From the NCBI GenBank assembly GCA_002224055.1, contig AZLU01000006.1, positions 268,166-332,165 on the forward strand: a DNA stretch of 64,000 nt. The letters run 5' to 3'. A program made the translations under genes and the position numbers. Positions 50,873 through 63,086 of the stretch are shown here, in pieces. Positions within the stretch are counted from its first letter, which is position 1. The number at the start of each line of letters is the position of its first letter. This DNA is from Pezizomycotina sp. ARF18 (taxonomy: Eukaryota > Ascomycota). The notes under the pieces were generated by a model. It ran no database searches. It had not been told where the DNA came from and saw only the letters and a list, made by a program, of their open reading frames with translations.

Positions 50873-52764
50873 TTGTTTATTTCCACTTCATCTGTGCAAC
50901 AGTGCATCGAGGCTTTCTCACGATGCATCGATGTTGCACTCGACCGGAGAAGAACTAACGCCGTTTCATTTCACGCCAACGGGCAGCAGAGAGGAAACAT
51001 TTGGGATGGGAATGGAATCGCTCAGCATCGAACCCTATACGGCCAGCCACCACCATCCATATTCGTATCGCCCCGTTAGCCCTGGAGCGAACAAAAAAAA
51101 AAGCTTGGAAGCTCAAGGAGCTTGGAGCTTACATCCCCCCGGTCAATGATCTGCGCAGGTCACAATTCTCACCCAAAGGCATTTCCATTTCGTCATCGAA
51201 AGAGGAGGGGAAGAGGCACCAGTCGGGAAGTACATCATCCAGCTTCGCGAACTCATTTCCGACAGCAAAGCAACTGCCATTCACGTGCACCATTTTCCAA
51301 AACTCGGCGAAGTATCGTGGAATCCAGCGGGTCTGTTAAATCTCCTACAATCAAGAAAACAAATGACTTCAGTAGAACATTCTCGACCAAGCAGTTCGCT
51401 AACACAAGACATATTTCTTGACCTTGTTGAGATCGCAGTAGAGAACGAAGATTTCAGCGGCTGAATGATCGTCGTGACGTACCGAAATGGACCAGGACCC
51501 TCGCACTCCCTCTTTGTCGCAACGGCCACTTTGAGCACACCTTCGGAGGTCTTCATGGAGGATCGTCGCCACACCCTAGCTCTGAGCTTGAAAACCTGAG
51601 GATCGGCTTTTTTGTTCTCCTTTTAACCTTCTCTCTCCCACTCGCGGAATGATATTCCCTCTTACTAGCTTTTTCGCTTGCTGGAAAGAAGCTCTATCGT
51701 TTCACTCGACCTCACTAAAGTCATAGTTGGTCTGGTCGAATGTTCATCCGATCTCCGACCGTGCCGCCAGGGCCCCGCATCGAGAAGGCTAAGTAACGAA
51801 AGAACTTTAGTGGAAAACGTCACCCAACGCCCCAGCGGAGGTGATGGTCAAACTCCCGCTAATGTACTGTGGACCCTTGGATAGGGAAAGACGTTCCTTT
51901 CTTTCCTTTTTTCCCCGTGTGATTTAACTGCCCTTTGGCGCGAACTCCGCTGTTCTCTTTTCTTTCATGGGGCTGCCACAACTGGGATGGAAGCTAACAC
52001 ATTTTCCAAGATTTCTTGTTTTTTAGCTCTCGCAGGACAAGCAAAGCTGCAAACCCGAGGTAGCGGTAAACCGCAATAAGAGCAGAGCAAAGGGTTGGAA
52101 TAATCCGTTTAGTCCCACCAATAGTTATTGCTAGCCTGCGGGGCCATTCGGAAGTTCGTTCGTTAGCTGGGAGTATTACCGAGTGTTCGAATACGCTGAG
52201 AAATAAAAGAAGCGTGGCCCATAAGGCAGGTTGCTTTGCAAAGCTGGAATTTTCTGGATCACGTACCTAGTGGTCAGCACTCTCGAGCAAGGTAGGAAGA
52301 CGACCATTGGTCCATTTCGAGGTTCGCCAGTATCTCCAAAAATAGAAAAGGAAGATCACTGGGAAAAAAACTTGCTGAGCAACTGCAGCGAGAACTATCG
52401 AGGGTTGGGAATGTTATTAACGATAGCCTCATTAGAAGCCTAGGACTGCTTACCGGTAGACGGAGCAGGCGGCGAAGAGATTATCGCTCCTGTTGTCCTT
52501 TCACAAGGACAGCTAACCTCTGTTCTCCCACACCACCTTGGAGGGGGGGAGCTATTGTCCTTGGAGAAATATATAGACGACGATAACGATATACACCAGG
52601 TTATTTTCCTCCAAAGAAACTTAGACGAACGTCTACGCGCGCAGAAACTGCCCAGGAAAGATCGAAGCCACACCGCTGTCCTCTTCCCCTATCCGAGAAA
52701 GACCTCAAACCGGTCTCTTTCGGGCCATATTCTGCGGGAGGAGGGACTGGAACACGAAGGATAG
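50873..52764 (+). pseudogene. Possible gene of unknown function, poorly resolved
   Basis: Several protein-like plus-strand frames follow one another: HPYSYRPVSPGANKKK then KLKELGAYIPPVNDLRRSQF with a Ser-rich stretch (51000-51300), a frame with NVTQRPSGGDGQTP (51678-51884), EQGRKTTIGPFRGSPVSPKI (52231-52443), and, in the same frame after one TAG, APVVLSQGQLTSVLPHHLGG, SLEKYIDDDNDIHQVIFLQR and LPRKDRSHTAVLFPYPRK, ending at TAG 52764. Composition fits a disordered fungal protein cut by indels and perhaps introns. No domain is recognised. It could be a real gene with sequencing errors or a decayed one. Confidence 0.35.
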
Positions 52765-53455
52765 GATTATACCATTTGTTGTTTTATTCGTCGCAAGGTA
52801 TCGCTGTGAGATTGTGATATACTGCTCGCTATGCGGAACATTCTCCTTGTTTTATTTTGACGAGTGAAACCTGCAGGAAGAAAAAGAGGAAGACGAGCTT
52901 TAGAAAAAAAAAAAAAAAAAGACACGCTTCACAGAGAAGAATAATAAACGAGCTGCCGAATGATCTTATCCTATTGCAATAAAAATTTATTGTCCATTGA
53001 TCCTTCCGATCTAAGAAGAACCAGAAAGAAAAACACTTAGAGGCTCTGAAAATACAGCAAACCATTCATTTGCTGGAGAGAGCCCCTGCAAAATAAAGGT
53101 AAGGAATAAAGGACGAGGACCAGGACAAATAAGGGTTACAAGAATCAACCTCGACTCGCCATCATCCCTTGAAAATCTTGAAATGAAAAACGAAACTCAT
53201 TAAACCGTGCGAGAGGAGAACCGTTCGGGTAGAGGGATCACGGGTGGCCATTTTCATGACAGGTTATCATTATTGTTAACTTATCAACGTATGAGATCAT
53301 AGCAGGTCTTCCTGATCTACAAGACTATACGGGATTCCAATTTGATCAAACTTTCCTCCGGCAATACATCAGTTACCAAGTATTCAGAGAAAAAAAATGG
53401 AAGAAAAACGCCCAGCGGTTTCTCTACCTCCGCTAGAGAAGCTCTCCTGACCAGA
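52765..53455. other. Spacer before the F-box gene
   Basis: AT-rich, with an A18 run near 52903-52920. Nothing else is seen. The right part should hold the F-box gene promoter. An upstream Met at 53397 (MEEKRPAVSLPPLEKL) could be the true start of that gene if its frame is joined to the F-box frame. Confidence 0.45.
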
Positions 53456-55231
53456 ATGCAGAGCCGAAAAGTTGCCCGAGCCTTCTCACTCTACCCGCAG
53501 AGATAGTCGAACACATTCTTCAATATTTGCCAGACATCTCGCTCTACGCCGTTTCGTTGACGTGCAAGCGGATGCAGCATTTCGCCCATTCCGACAACCT
53601 CTGGCACTCGCTCCTCTCGCGCCTCAAACTGACTTCTCCTCACCCTTACCTTCCTACAGGCGTCTCCACCGTGCCCTTGCACCGCACCTTTTCCTGCCGC
53701 GGAAGCTCTTTCTCGGCGATAGAGAAGTTTACGGCCACATGCTCGTCAGCAAGTATTTACCCCTTTCGGGTACGATCGAAGCGTTCGCGTTGATCGAGGA
53801 TAAACCCCGTTCTCGTCCTTCATCTTCATCGCCGTGGTCGCAGGATCCCGAGGTCAGGGTGTACTCTTTTGAGCCAAAAGTCAGGCTATGGGAGGAGACG
53901 GAGCTCAAAATCTCGCCAGACAGTCGTAGGAGCTACTCGGGCGAAATCCCGCAGCCGAGGGCTGCCCGCGGAATTTTAGCAACTTTTATTCGCGCCAAAG
54001 CCCTAGTTGGCGGTGACATTCGCCCCAACATGAAGCTCTGGCCGCCGATACGATACCGTCGGTAGAGAGGGTGAGGAACCAGAGTGTAACTAACTTCAAA
54101 GACCCTCGCCACAACCCGAGCTTACCTTCACAGATTGCGACAGGAGCTGCTGGTAGTACCCTTGCTCACTCAATAATGTCGATTCTACGGGCCTGCAGGG
54201 AAACTTACTCCGTTCGACTCCCCGCCCGAATCGTCCAGACGGTCCGAGAGGGAGAAGTGGATGATCCGACAACCCATCAAGACCGGCTACGCCTCGGAGA
54301 AGTCGTTCAGGCTGAGGAAGTGGACGATGCTCGGAAACCAGCAGCATCTTCCTTACGGCAGTAGCGAGCGCCTCAGGGTCGGCGAGAAGGTCGAGACATA
54401 TTCGGAAGTAGACGAAGAGCTATGGACTCCTACGCCGGAGTACCCTTATCGTGGGATTTGGATAGGTCAAGCCGTTCCTCTATTCTTCTTTACAGGAAAA
54501 TAAGTTGAAAATGAAATGGAATAAAAAAGCAAACCCCTTTTATATATAAATTTTAACGGTTTATTTTTTTTTTAAAAAAAAAATTCTATAACAGGTGACT
54601 ATGCAATGCACGGGACGGAGTTCCTACTCTTCCACCAGCCACCCAAAGAGTCCGACAGACCTTCGGAGATCCACGCGATCAAGCTAACCGGCGACCCAAA
54701 CGTGAAGCGGGGCGAGTGCTCCTTCGCCGTCTGGGACGTAACGCCATCATCTGCGATCCGCACCGCGTCGCAGCACGAGGTTGAGTGGCCGAACGCCCTC
54801 GTGTACGATGCGGCAGGCATTGCGACGAGAGGTATCGACCCCAACGGGGATAACGCGTGGCACGAGCTAGAGTTTATCGTTCCCGAAATCAGGAGCTGAA
54901 AGATGAGACGGAAGCGCCGACGTACCAGCTCCCTGGCGGTTAAGGCACCCGAGTTCGTCAAGTTCGTCCACCACCTCGCTCGCCTCTATCGCCCGCCGCA
55001 GATCGTCTGCCGAGGTGAAAGGGGCAGAGGAGACATTGGTGCCGGGTGGGGGGTAGGGAGGGAAGAGAGGAGGTCGGCTCCTAGCTCCGCTGCTATGAAA
55101 TACGTCTCCGAAAGGCTAGAGAGGAGGATGGCACCTTGGGTGAAGAGGAAGTCGTAGTCTGGTGGAAGGGCAACGCTCTATACGACATGCGACGTTTCAA
55201 GAGGGTCGACGTTGATGATTTCTTCGACTAG
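53456..55231 (+). CDS. F-box protein, fungal Skp2-like (YNL311C type)
   Basis: This is a substrate-recognition subunit of an SCF ubiquitin ligase. The F-box is SLLTLPAEIVEHILQYLPDI, SLYAVSLTCKRMQHFAHSDN and LWHSLLSRLK (about 53480-53640). The body follows the order of the fungal Skp2-like family: LFLGDREVYGHMLVSKYLPL, GTIEAFALIE, VYSFEPKVRLWE, KTGYASEKSFRLRKWT, TPTPEYPYRGIWIG, an intron at 54466-54594, DYAMHGTEFLLFHQ, EIHAIKLTGDPNVKRGECSF, WHELEFI, then VVWWKGNALYDMRRFKRVDV and DDFFD with TAG at 55229-55231. The RGIWxGDY...GxEFLL and IKLTGDPN...RGE motifs are the best guides. Start at 53456 (MQSRK) is tentative. The intron holds a T/A palindromic homopolymer. Frame changes near 53470, 53650, 54060, 54250, 54900 and 55130. 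Confidence 0.85.
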
Positions 55232-56579
55232 AGCGGTTCTTACGAAGCAAAATGCCGATTATTTCCTACTCCTAACGTATTGAAGTAGCTACGCCAGCAC
55301 CTTGAGATTAACTGATAAACGACAGAAAAACCATTGTGATAGGAGCTGCGGCATACTTTCGCAGCCTTTCCTATCCCTTTATTTTACCTTGACTTTCTTT
55401 CCCTTTTGCCTTTTTGCTCAAAATACCCTTTTTATTTCACTACTTTATATTCCTTTCCAGCCGTTAGTTCCTTGCACCGAGGTTTCTCAATAGAGTTTGT
55501 GTATTAGCAATGCCAGCGACAGTCTGCTAGCTGCTGCTTATATATGTCATTACTATTATTATTACCAGGCTCTCGAGCTCCCTGCCACAGCTTCTCCTAA
55601 GCTTTCCCATCTTCCCTTAATATACTGTATTTAGCTTCTATGCGTTTCTCACCCTGGTTAAAAATATATTTAAAGGCCTAATAATTTTACTTGAGAGGTA
55701 TTGATTGCTTCTATTCTCTATCGTATTACTTTCTTGCGATTAAGCTAGCTACACTATTCCTCATTCCTCGTCCCTTCCCCTCCCTTTCCTCCGTCTTCAT
55801 CTTAACACCTGCATATGAAATAATCTCGGATCTCTTTTTCACTTTTTTTTTATTTATTTATTTTTTTTTTTTCTTCTTCTTCTTCTTCTTAACATGTGGC
55901 CATGCATATTTCATGCAGGAGCGGAAGAATCACCGTGGTGAGAAAAATTTAAGTGGTTCGCTGGGCTGTTTCCTTAGTAGGGGGGGATTTCGGAATATGC
56001 ACGGATCCCTGCTCACCGTCGTCGTGGCAACCTGATTGGTGCCAGACCGCCAAAATCCGTCCCCAGGCGACCGGGGCACTCACACCTTACGCCTTTTATT
56101 AAAATACTATGAATACCTTATGCAGCTTGTAGGCCTAGGTATCTATCTTCTTTTATTGACGTATAGGAGACAAACAACAAAACACTTCCTACAAGAAAAC
56201 TCTTCCCTCTATGACATCCACGTACATAATAATCAGTTCAACAGCTGTACAAGAGCCCTAATTCTTAATTCCTTACTTTTTACCCCTCCATAGCTTTCTT
56301 TCATCGTGCATGGTAGTAGTAGTTGCCCGCAGTCGAGTTTTTCGAATATAATTTGGATGATTTCCCTCGTTTTTGAAAAATCAGAAACTTTGCAGTAAGT
56401 TAGTTGGACAGAACCAAAACCATCCCATCACGAAACAGACATATTTTCTCCTGGACCTCCTGGACACTTCATATGCCAAACATATCTATCGATACACACA
56501 CAAAAGTCCCCATTCTAAACATCGATAAACCATAAGAAGAGTTTTTCTTATCGACTATTTTATTTTTATTTTTCTCACA
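55232..56579. other. 1.35 kb spacer, no gene seen
   Basis: T-rich sequence with a T/TTC microsatellite at about 55840-55890. Frames at 55691-56293 (+) are Phe/Tyr-rich low complexity. The last 200 bases should hold the promoter of the coiled-coil gene. Confidence 0.5.
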
Positions 56580-58502
56580 ATGTTGTTCCTATTCAGCCCA
56601 TTCACAAGAGAAAAGAGTCAGCGACACTCGAAACATCAGCCATGTTACAGCAAGGGACACCTCTCCTCCCTAGACCTCGCACGGACGAAGAGGAACGGTG
56701 CGACTTTATGGATGTCGACGCCGAACAGGACCGCCTTACGGACTCGGACTCCGGCATCGATGACTGCGTTCAGGTGCAGGATGACCACCCTACGCCTAAG
56801 AGGTCCTCGAGGGTTCCGCAGGTCGTCATTACAAACAGGGTCACCAGGAGCACCATGGCATCAGCAAGAAGCGTTCGCGGCACTCTGACCCCGGTCCATT
56901 CACAGGGCCCATTTCGATACCACCAATGACCAACGCGGCAAGAAGAGGAGAAGGCAGACGCTTCCGCTACTCTTAACAATGACAAGCAGGAGCAGCAGGA
57001 GACGACAGTGGTACGATTCTTCCCGCTGTCTGCCAAGCTGAACGCCCGCACCGTTCGCAGCTGAAGCGTTACAATCTCTCCGCCGAAATGAACATGATCG
57101 AAGAAGAGGACAGGAAGGAGCGTAGGAGGAGGGATAGGGAGCTCGAGATCCTCCGCCAGGAGATCCAGGAATTGAAGTCCAAGGAGGACGAATCGAGGAA
57201 GATGATCCGCATGGGTAGGATGAGCAACGTCGAAGACGCCCACAGGATTGAGGAGCTGCAGATGGAAATCGAAAGGTTGAGGAGCAGCATGATCGCACCT
57301 AGCACCACCGTCGTTGATGAAGACGATGTGGTATGGCGGGTTACAATTACGACTCTGATAGTCCTGAGCCCCTTTGTTTCGGCGACGACTATGCGGCTTC
57401 GAACGACGGCAGCGTTGAAGACGAAGGAGATGCGACGTAATGCATGTTCAATACGCCAAGCGAGTACAAGACGACGAGGGTGTTTCTTTCTCCAGGAGAT
57501 CCCGTCTTCTCAACCGAGTGCCGCTCTCGACGAAGAGCGTGCGCTGCGTATGCAAGCCAAGAGAGGTTAGAGCAGCTCGAGCAGGACTTCATTTCCCTGC
57601 AGCGGAATACGACGAAGCCCGCGACAAGATTTCCTCCCTGGAAACCAGCCTCGAGAACCAAGAAAAGGAGAGGGAGATCCTCGAAGCCGAGAACTTTGCC
57701 GAACTCGACGACAAGGACATGCAGCTTATCCAGAAGCAGGCCACCATCGACGACCTGAACGAACACCTCGCTGCCTCCGTCGAAGCCCAAGCCCGCCGCT
57801 CCCAGGCCCTGAAGAAGCTCGAGCAACAAGCGGAAGAGCTCGCGAAGATCATCGCAAGCTCGAGGAGAGCCACCAGCAGCTCCAAGCGGAGAAGGAGCAG
57901 CTCGCCAAGCTCCTTTGCGACGAGCAGGCGCGCAGCAAGGCCCTCGTTGAGAATCTGAGTGCCCAAGACGCTAAGCTCGCTGAGCTGAAGGACCAGATGA
58001 CCGCCCAGGACTCCGAAGTCGAATCCCTCCGCGTTCAGCTCGAAGAAGCGCGGAGGGCTCTCAAGAACTCCGAGGAGGACCGCGAATCCAGGGTCAGCAG
58101 CTCCACGCCATTATCGCTGGCATCGAGTCCCGACTTGCCGACGCAGTTCAGGCCCGCTACGACGTCGAGCGTGATCTCACCGAGAAGATCAAGGAGAAGA
58201 AGGCGACCATCAAGTCCGTCAGGGAGGAGCTGCTCCTCAGCGAGCGCGAGTGCAGGGAGACTAAGGAGGTTCTGCACAGCACTCAAGTTGAGCTCGAGGT
58301 CACCCAGAGGGCCAGCCAGCAACTCCAGGAGCAACTCGCCCAGAAGATCAAGTCCGAAGCCCGCCTCAAGAGGGGCATCGAGAAGCAGATGAGGAAGTTC
58401 AGCGAAGGGATGTTCAGCGTCATGCAAGGCGGAGGTAAGAGGCGCAGCGACAGCGGTATCGGAATCAACGAAGTCGACGAGGAGGCTGCGGAAGCCGTAT
58501 GA
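56580..58502 (+). CDS. Long coiled-coil protein, unknown function
   Basis: The N-terminus is acidic (DFMDVDAEQDRLTDSDSGID) with a basic RSSRVPQVVITNRVTRSTM stretch. From about 57080 to 58430 the true frames are nearly continuous heptads: NMIEEEDRKERRRRDRELEI, IEELQMEIERLRSSM, ISSLETSLENQEKEREILEA, KQATIDDLNEHLAASVEAQA, AKLAELKDQMTAQDSEVESL, RVQLEEARRALKNSEEDRES, TEKIKEKKATIKSVREELLL and QQLQEQLAQKIKSEARLKRG. The tail is RRSDSGIGINEVDEEAAEAV, stop 58502. The first Met is at 56580, but the Met at 56642 (MLQQGTPLLPRPRTDEEE) is more likely. Expected length is about 610 residues. The structure suggests a cytoskeletal or scaffold role, but coiled coil alone identifies no family. Several frame changes, the clearest near 57880 and 58095. 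Confidence 0.7.
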
Positions 58503-58708
58503 ATTCTTTTCACGACAGACGACAACAAAAAAAAGTTAATTATTCTTATTTATTTCTGCCTTTAGCATACTATTTTAATCGTTCTTTTTATTCTTCTTGT
58601 AAATAGTTTTGTAACCTTTTTTCGCTTCTTCACCATGTATACGAAAGATTCTGTCCTTTATTCGCTATTGGCTGCGATTCTGGCGCTTTCAAACCCTTTT
58701 TCACATTC

Positions 58709-58742
<34 letters not shown>

Positions 58743-59494
58743 ACTTCTTTCCTTTTTGTTCTTCATCACTTGGACATATACATAACGGTCTGTCTTCGTT
58801 CCCTTTCAAACATTGCGCGTCGAGCATGCATCTCTATTCCGTTTGTCAATTTTATCTGTTTAGAAGCAATGCATTTGTGTTTTTGGGGTAATACATAACA
58901 TGGGTAAGCGATAAATCTTTGTATTTAAAGGTTCTGTACTTTTTTTGGGCTCGATACCATTTTACTATACTGTATTCTTCCTTACATGTTTGGATGTAAC
59001 GTAACGATCACAAATATATATGATCATTGATGAACATTCAACAAACGAGTTGCGGCGCCACTTGTGCTTGAACTGAAGACATGAAAGATCGTGAGATATG
59101 AAAATTTTGAAAACCTTAGCTAGTCTATACACTGTACACTTAATCCGCTTCTGACCATTGATTACCTAAGGCAGTCATGCATGAGCGATACAATCATGAT
59201 TATAACGATAATATATAAAGATGGTTCGTGATCTTCAGATCTTCCCTGATAGGTAAGTGGATACTTTAAAAGGTACGCGAGAAAAGGAAGAGAAGCAAGG
59301 TTAGCTAGGGCTGCTGGGAGTAGTTAGTCACGTGAAATATTTGTGCCAAGACTTGCAATAATATACGGAATCCGGATCACCGTCGCAAAGGTTACCAATA
59401 GAGTTTACGGGCCTCCAATCAAAAAGCTCTCCTCTTTCTCTCTCTCACTCTCTCTCTCTCTCTGCCTCTCTCCCTGTACCGGGCTTTGGAATGT
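58503..59494. other. 1 kb spacer with T12-A21 run
   Basis: AT-rich trailer sequence. A T12-A21 palindromic homopolymer lies at 58711-58743 and a CT-rich run at 59429-59470. No gene is seen. Confidence 0.5.
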
Positions 59495-60465
59495 TCATAC
59501 GCAGGACTGGGTCGATCTTGCGCTATGCTGTGAGGAGCAGCAGCGGGTATCAGTCAGCCCGCAGGTCTTGACGTAGAGGATGTAGCGCTGGACGAAGATC
59601 TGCGATTCGACTTCGACGTTCTCCGGCCCGTAGTACTGCAGCGACAGCGCGTGGAATGCTTGTTCGGGCGACGATTTGAAGCGGCCGTTGAGGGCGTCGA
59701 ACCAGTGATCCACCGAGGCGCGCAACCCATCGCGTACGATGGTGGTAAGCTCGTGCACGTACCATAAATGGGCAACCCCGCGCAGGCAGCGGGAGCTGCG
59801 TGGCGATGACCTTAGCCGGGCAGCAGTCACTCGTAATGTAATCCTTGGCGCGCTCCAGGAAGACGAAGATGCTGTATAATAGGTATCCTTGCCGATGGTA
59901 ACGACGGGCGGCAGGAGCAGGTCGTTGGCGGATAGCTTGGATCCGTACATGGCAGCGGCGTTGGGGACCGAAGCCAAATCGGGATCAAAGTAACCGATTT
60001 CTTCTGGCCGGAACTTCTAGTCGCTTCGTTCGGTCGCGCCGGACGGAACGGTAGCCGAGACGAGTTGGTGAACCAGCGAAGCCAAGCGATCAATCGCATC
60101 GGTTCCTGCACCGTTTTCTTTGAGCTTGAACAGCTCGTTTTAGCTAGTTTTAAGGGTTTCCAGTTATGTGTTCTCGTCCTTCGGCGGGGAACCAGAGCGT
60201 TGGGAAAGCTGCTTCTGCTGTTTGCCTTGCTGTTTCTTGGGCTGTTCGAACGGGATCGAATGTCGATGCGTAGGTTTGCAATACCGTCCTCGATCCTAGC
60301 CATGGAGTCCTTGAAATCCTTGCGTTCGCTCTGCATGGACTTGACGTCGAGCTGCACAGAATCGACGGTAGCCTGCAGCGTTTGAACTTGTTGAATGAAG
60401 GGGTTCAGAAATTCCATCAGCTGCGCCAGGATGACGGACGCGTTGTTGTTGCCGTCAGAGTCCAT
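59495..60465 (-). mobile_element. Gag-like retroelement fossil, broken
   Basis: A minus-strand stretch starting MDSDGNNNASVILAQLMEFL resembles the Gag-like proteins of fungal LTR-type retroelements: an N-terminal coiled coil (QTLQATVDSVQLDVKSMQ), a basic Ser/Arg linker, then a capsid-like region with FRPEEIGYFDPDLAS, VTIGKDTYY, CLRGVAHLWYVHEL and RFKSSPEQAFHALSLQYYGP. It is broken, with a few interruptions. No protease, reverse transcriptase, integrase or flanking long terminal repeats were seen, so only this part survives here. Residual similarity suggests it is not extremely old, but age cannot be measured. Assignment to the LTR class rests on motif order recalled from related fungal proteins. 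Confidence 0.6.
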
Positions 60466-60659
60466 GGTTGTTGTAGTTTGAAGGTTGAAGGTGTAATGGA
60501 AGGTAATAGATGGATGTAATGTCGATGTAAGTGTGTGGTGTTGAGCTTGCAGTCGCGCAGCTAAATGAAGCTGCTGCGCAACGGCAAAATGATGTAATTG
60601 AACTGCATTTGCTTTCAAATGCAAAAATAGAGTGTACAACGGATCACCTACTGAGAGTT

Positions 60660-60775
60660 GCTGCCAAATGTCAGGTGATACTAGTGATGTGTGTTGATTG
60701 GTGTGCGTTGATTGATGTGTGTTGATTGGTGTGCGTTGATTGGTGTGCGTTGGTTGGTTGTTGGGAGAGAGGTGG
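60660..60775. repeat. GTGTGTTGATTG-type minisatellite
   Basis: About eight imperfect 12-base units (variants of GTGCGTTGATTG) lie between the HNH gene and the Gag-like fossil. In the minus-strand frame they encode short His/Thr/Asn/Gln repeats, which is probably incidental. Confidence 0.8.
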
Positions 60776-60810
60776 GGGAGAAGACCCTCTATATATATCA
60801 CTTTCAACCC

Positions 60811-61787
60811 TTAACCGCGCTTCCAGTTCCGCCTCCATTCTGAGGCTTCCTGAGGGCCCGCCAAAATCTCCCCGACCATGTCCGATCCCAGAGGGAAATC
60901 ATGTTCGAAACGGGTTCTCCTGCACCTCTCATGTTTGCAAGGACCGCTTGACGAAAGTGCCACGTAGGAGGCTGTCGCTGACCCGATGAGGATGTCCATC
61001 AACGAGGCAGACGGCCGCTAGCACCTTACCATCGATGGAGTTGGGATCTCTCTTGAAGGAGGTGACCTTATACCCTTCCTAGAAAAAGGCTGCCTTTTAG
61101 AAAAACAAACAAATGTCTAAGCTATGCCATTGGTGTACTTACATCGGGGTTGATAGCGAATAAGTAATTGTCAAAGTGGCGGTGGATATGAGAGAGCACT
61201 AAAAGCCCATTCTGAGCCGAATTGATCTTCGCCCGGCCTTCTGACCCATCCGTCGTACTCGGAGCTGACAAATGCTTGCTCCAGTGCAATAGGAAAAATG
61301 TGCGCCGCCTCGTAGCCGGTCCAGTCCTTGTCCACGGCGTTCGTATTCACCTGCCCCGTTACGACACAACAGCCGTCACGAGCACGAACGTCATCCCTGA
61401 AACCATCCCCTTCTCTACCAGACACGCTAAGAGAGAGCATCCGCGGTACCCATAATTCGTCGCTTACATGTATCGGTTCTATTGATTTATTCATTCATTC
61501 AGCCACACTTTGAATTTATAATTTATTAGCCGAGAAAATGCAAACATACCGTCGGATATGATGTAATAGTTCCCATGTTCGAGTGGCAGATCCGTAGCCT
61601 CTATTATAGAGTCTGATCGTTCGTGTTTAATGACGTAGGTAGATTCGCAAATTATCAAAATCGATATCATCTGATGGAAGGCGCGGCGCGTAACGGAGCC
61701 ACTTTGACACAGCCCTCCGATCTGACTTCCCGTTCGCGAATCGTATATAAAAACATTTCGGCATGCTTTCCTATCTCCCGACATCAT
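60811..61787 (-). CDS. HNH endonuclease-domain protein (fungal HNH_2 family)
   Basis: Fungal protein with a single HNH nuclease-like domain. N-terminal region: CRNVFIYDSRTGSQIGGL, VIKHERSDSIIEATDLPLEH, GNYYIISDG; intron 61479-61549 (GTATGT, GCTAAT, ATAG). HNH core: DDVRARDGCCVVTGQ, WTGYEAAHIFPIALEQAF (first His), then in a neighbouring frame INSAQNGLLVLSHIHRHFDN and YLFAINPD (second His, Asn and His-x-x-Phe-Asp). Intron 61079-61142 (GTAAGT donor). Tail: EGYKVTSFKRDPNSIDGKVL, LLRWHFRQAVLANMRGAGEP, VFEHDFPLGSDMVGEILAGP, ending near 60811. The layout matches the many Pezizomycotina HNH_2 proteins, whose biological role is unknown to me. The core histidines are intact. Two or three single-base frame changes are present. 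The next feature downstream is a Gag-like fossil on the same strand. Confidence 0.86.
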
Positions 61788-63050
61788 GTACAGCGGGTTT
61801 TTGTACTTTGATAGAACATGTTAGTAAAAGGTATAAATTCATCTATTTGGGATCATCAACACTGTACTTTAAAGCAACTCCGGCTACCTTTAAACTGATT
61901 CCCCTACTTGCGTAATTGCTAAGGAGGTGTTAGGCGGTGCTGGGCCTCTTTGATTTTGTTTGTTTCTGTAGCTCGTGGTAGTAGATTGCATGCGTATCGA
62001 GACCTGCAATCCCTTTTGGCACGGCGACAGCGCAATGCGTAGCTCTGCTTCGAAGTTAGACCCGTCGTGTAAGTAGCCTGCGCACCGGGAAGGGTGGAAT
62101 AATCTCTGCTTTCGGGGTTTTTTTGTTATCGTTTCCTGCTTGCGGAAAAAAAGAAAGTCCGAAAATAAAGGTGTCTTGGTGTAAGTGATCATCAGAAAGA
62201 GAGTAGTAGTTTGGGTGTTGAGGTTTCCACTCTTCTTGTCACTGAAGGTAAAAGAGCCGCTTCCCTACTAGGTATTGGGCAGTAGCAAGGTCAGCACAGC
62301 AATAAATTAAAAAAAGCTACTTAGTACTTAAATTACACACACACACACGTTTGTTTTTGTTTCCCGTTGGCCGCGCGTGATCGAGTACCGGTACCTGTGC
62401 GAGGAGCCGGGGGGAGGTGCTCTTGGGCGTGTGCTTCTCCCAGTTGCATGTTATCTCGATGGCTGGGCACGCGCCCTCCAAAAAGAGCGAGACAAAATAC
62501 CAGTAAAGATCTTCAATTCCACGACAGCCCCAAGCCGCCGAAACGTTCGGCGCCGCCCGCCACAGCATTACGGTACGACCAGCCTCAGCCTTCCCGCGCA
62601 CCATAGCATTATAATACAACCAGCCTTCAGCCTTCCCCACATTCAATTTCTAGTTTGAAACAAGTTGGAGAGCCGCCTCAACCTCATTATAACAATATAT
62701 ATATATATATATGTATATATCTTAGCCTTTAAGTTGAATCGGCTATGTAGATAATATTTAGTTTTCTTCTTTCTTTCTTTGTGCGAAAACGCCATGCTGG
62801 TGCTATTGTCTTTGAAGCAGGCAATATTATAGTATACTATTAATACTAGAGTCCAAGCAGGCAATATACAATATTCATTTGGCATGCCAGGGGCCCAGGT
62901 CCGACGAAACAAGCGGTTTCAAATCGTACTAGAAGGGGCAGAAAAAAAAAAAAAAGAAAGAAAGAAAGATTAAATTAGGAAAGACCGTTCCCAAAGCGGA
63001 AGAAAACTAAAACTAAATCGGGAAGGACCATTTCCTAAACCAAGTGTATA

Positions 63051-63086
<36 letters not shown>

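Noticed and set aside
59827-60807. A single 326-codon minus frame as one gene
   Set aside because: It fuses the extension of the HNH tail, a minisatellite and the Gag-like start; the internal Met at 60465 and the motif order show two separate features.
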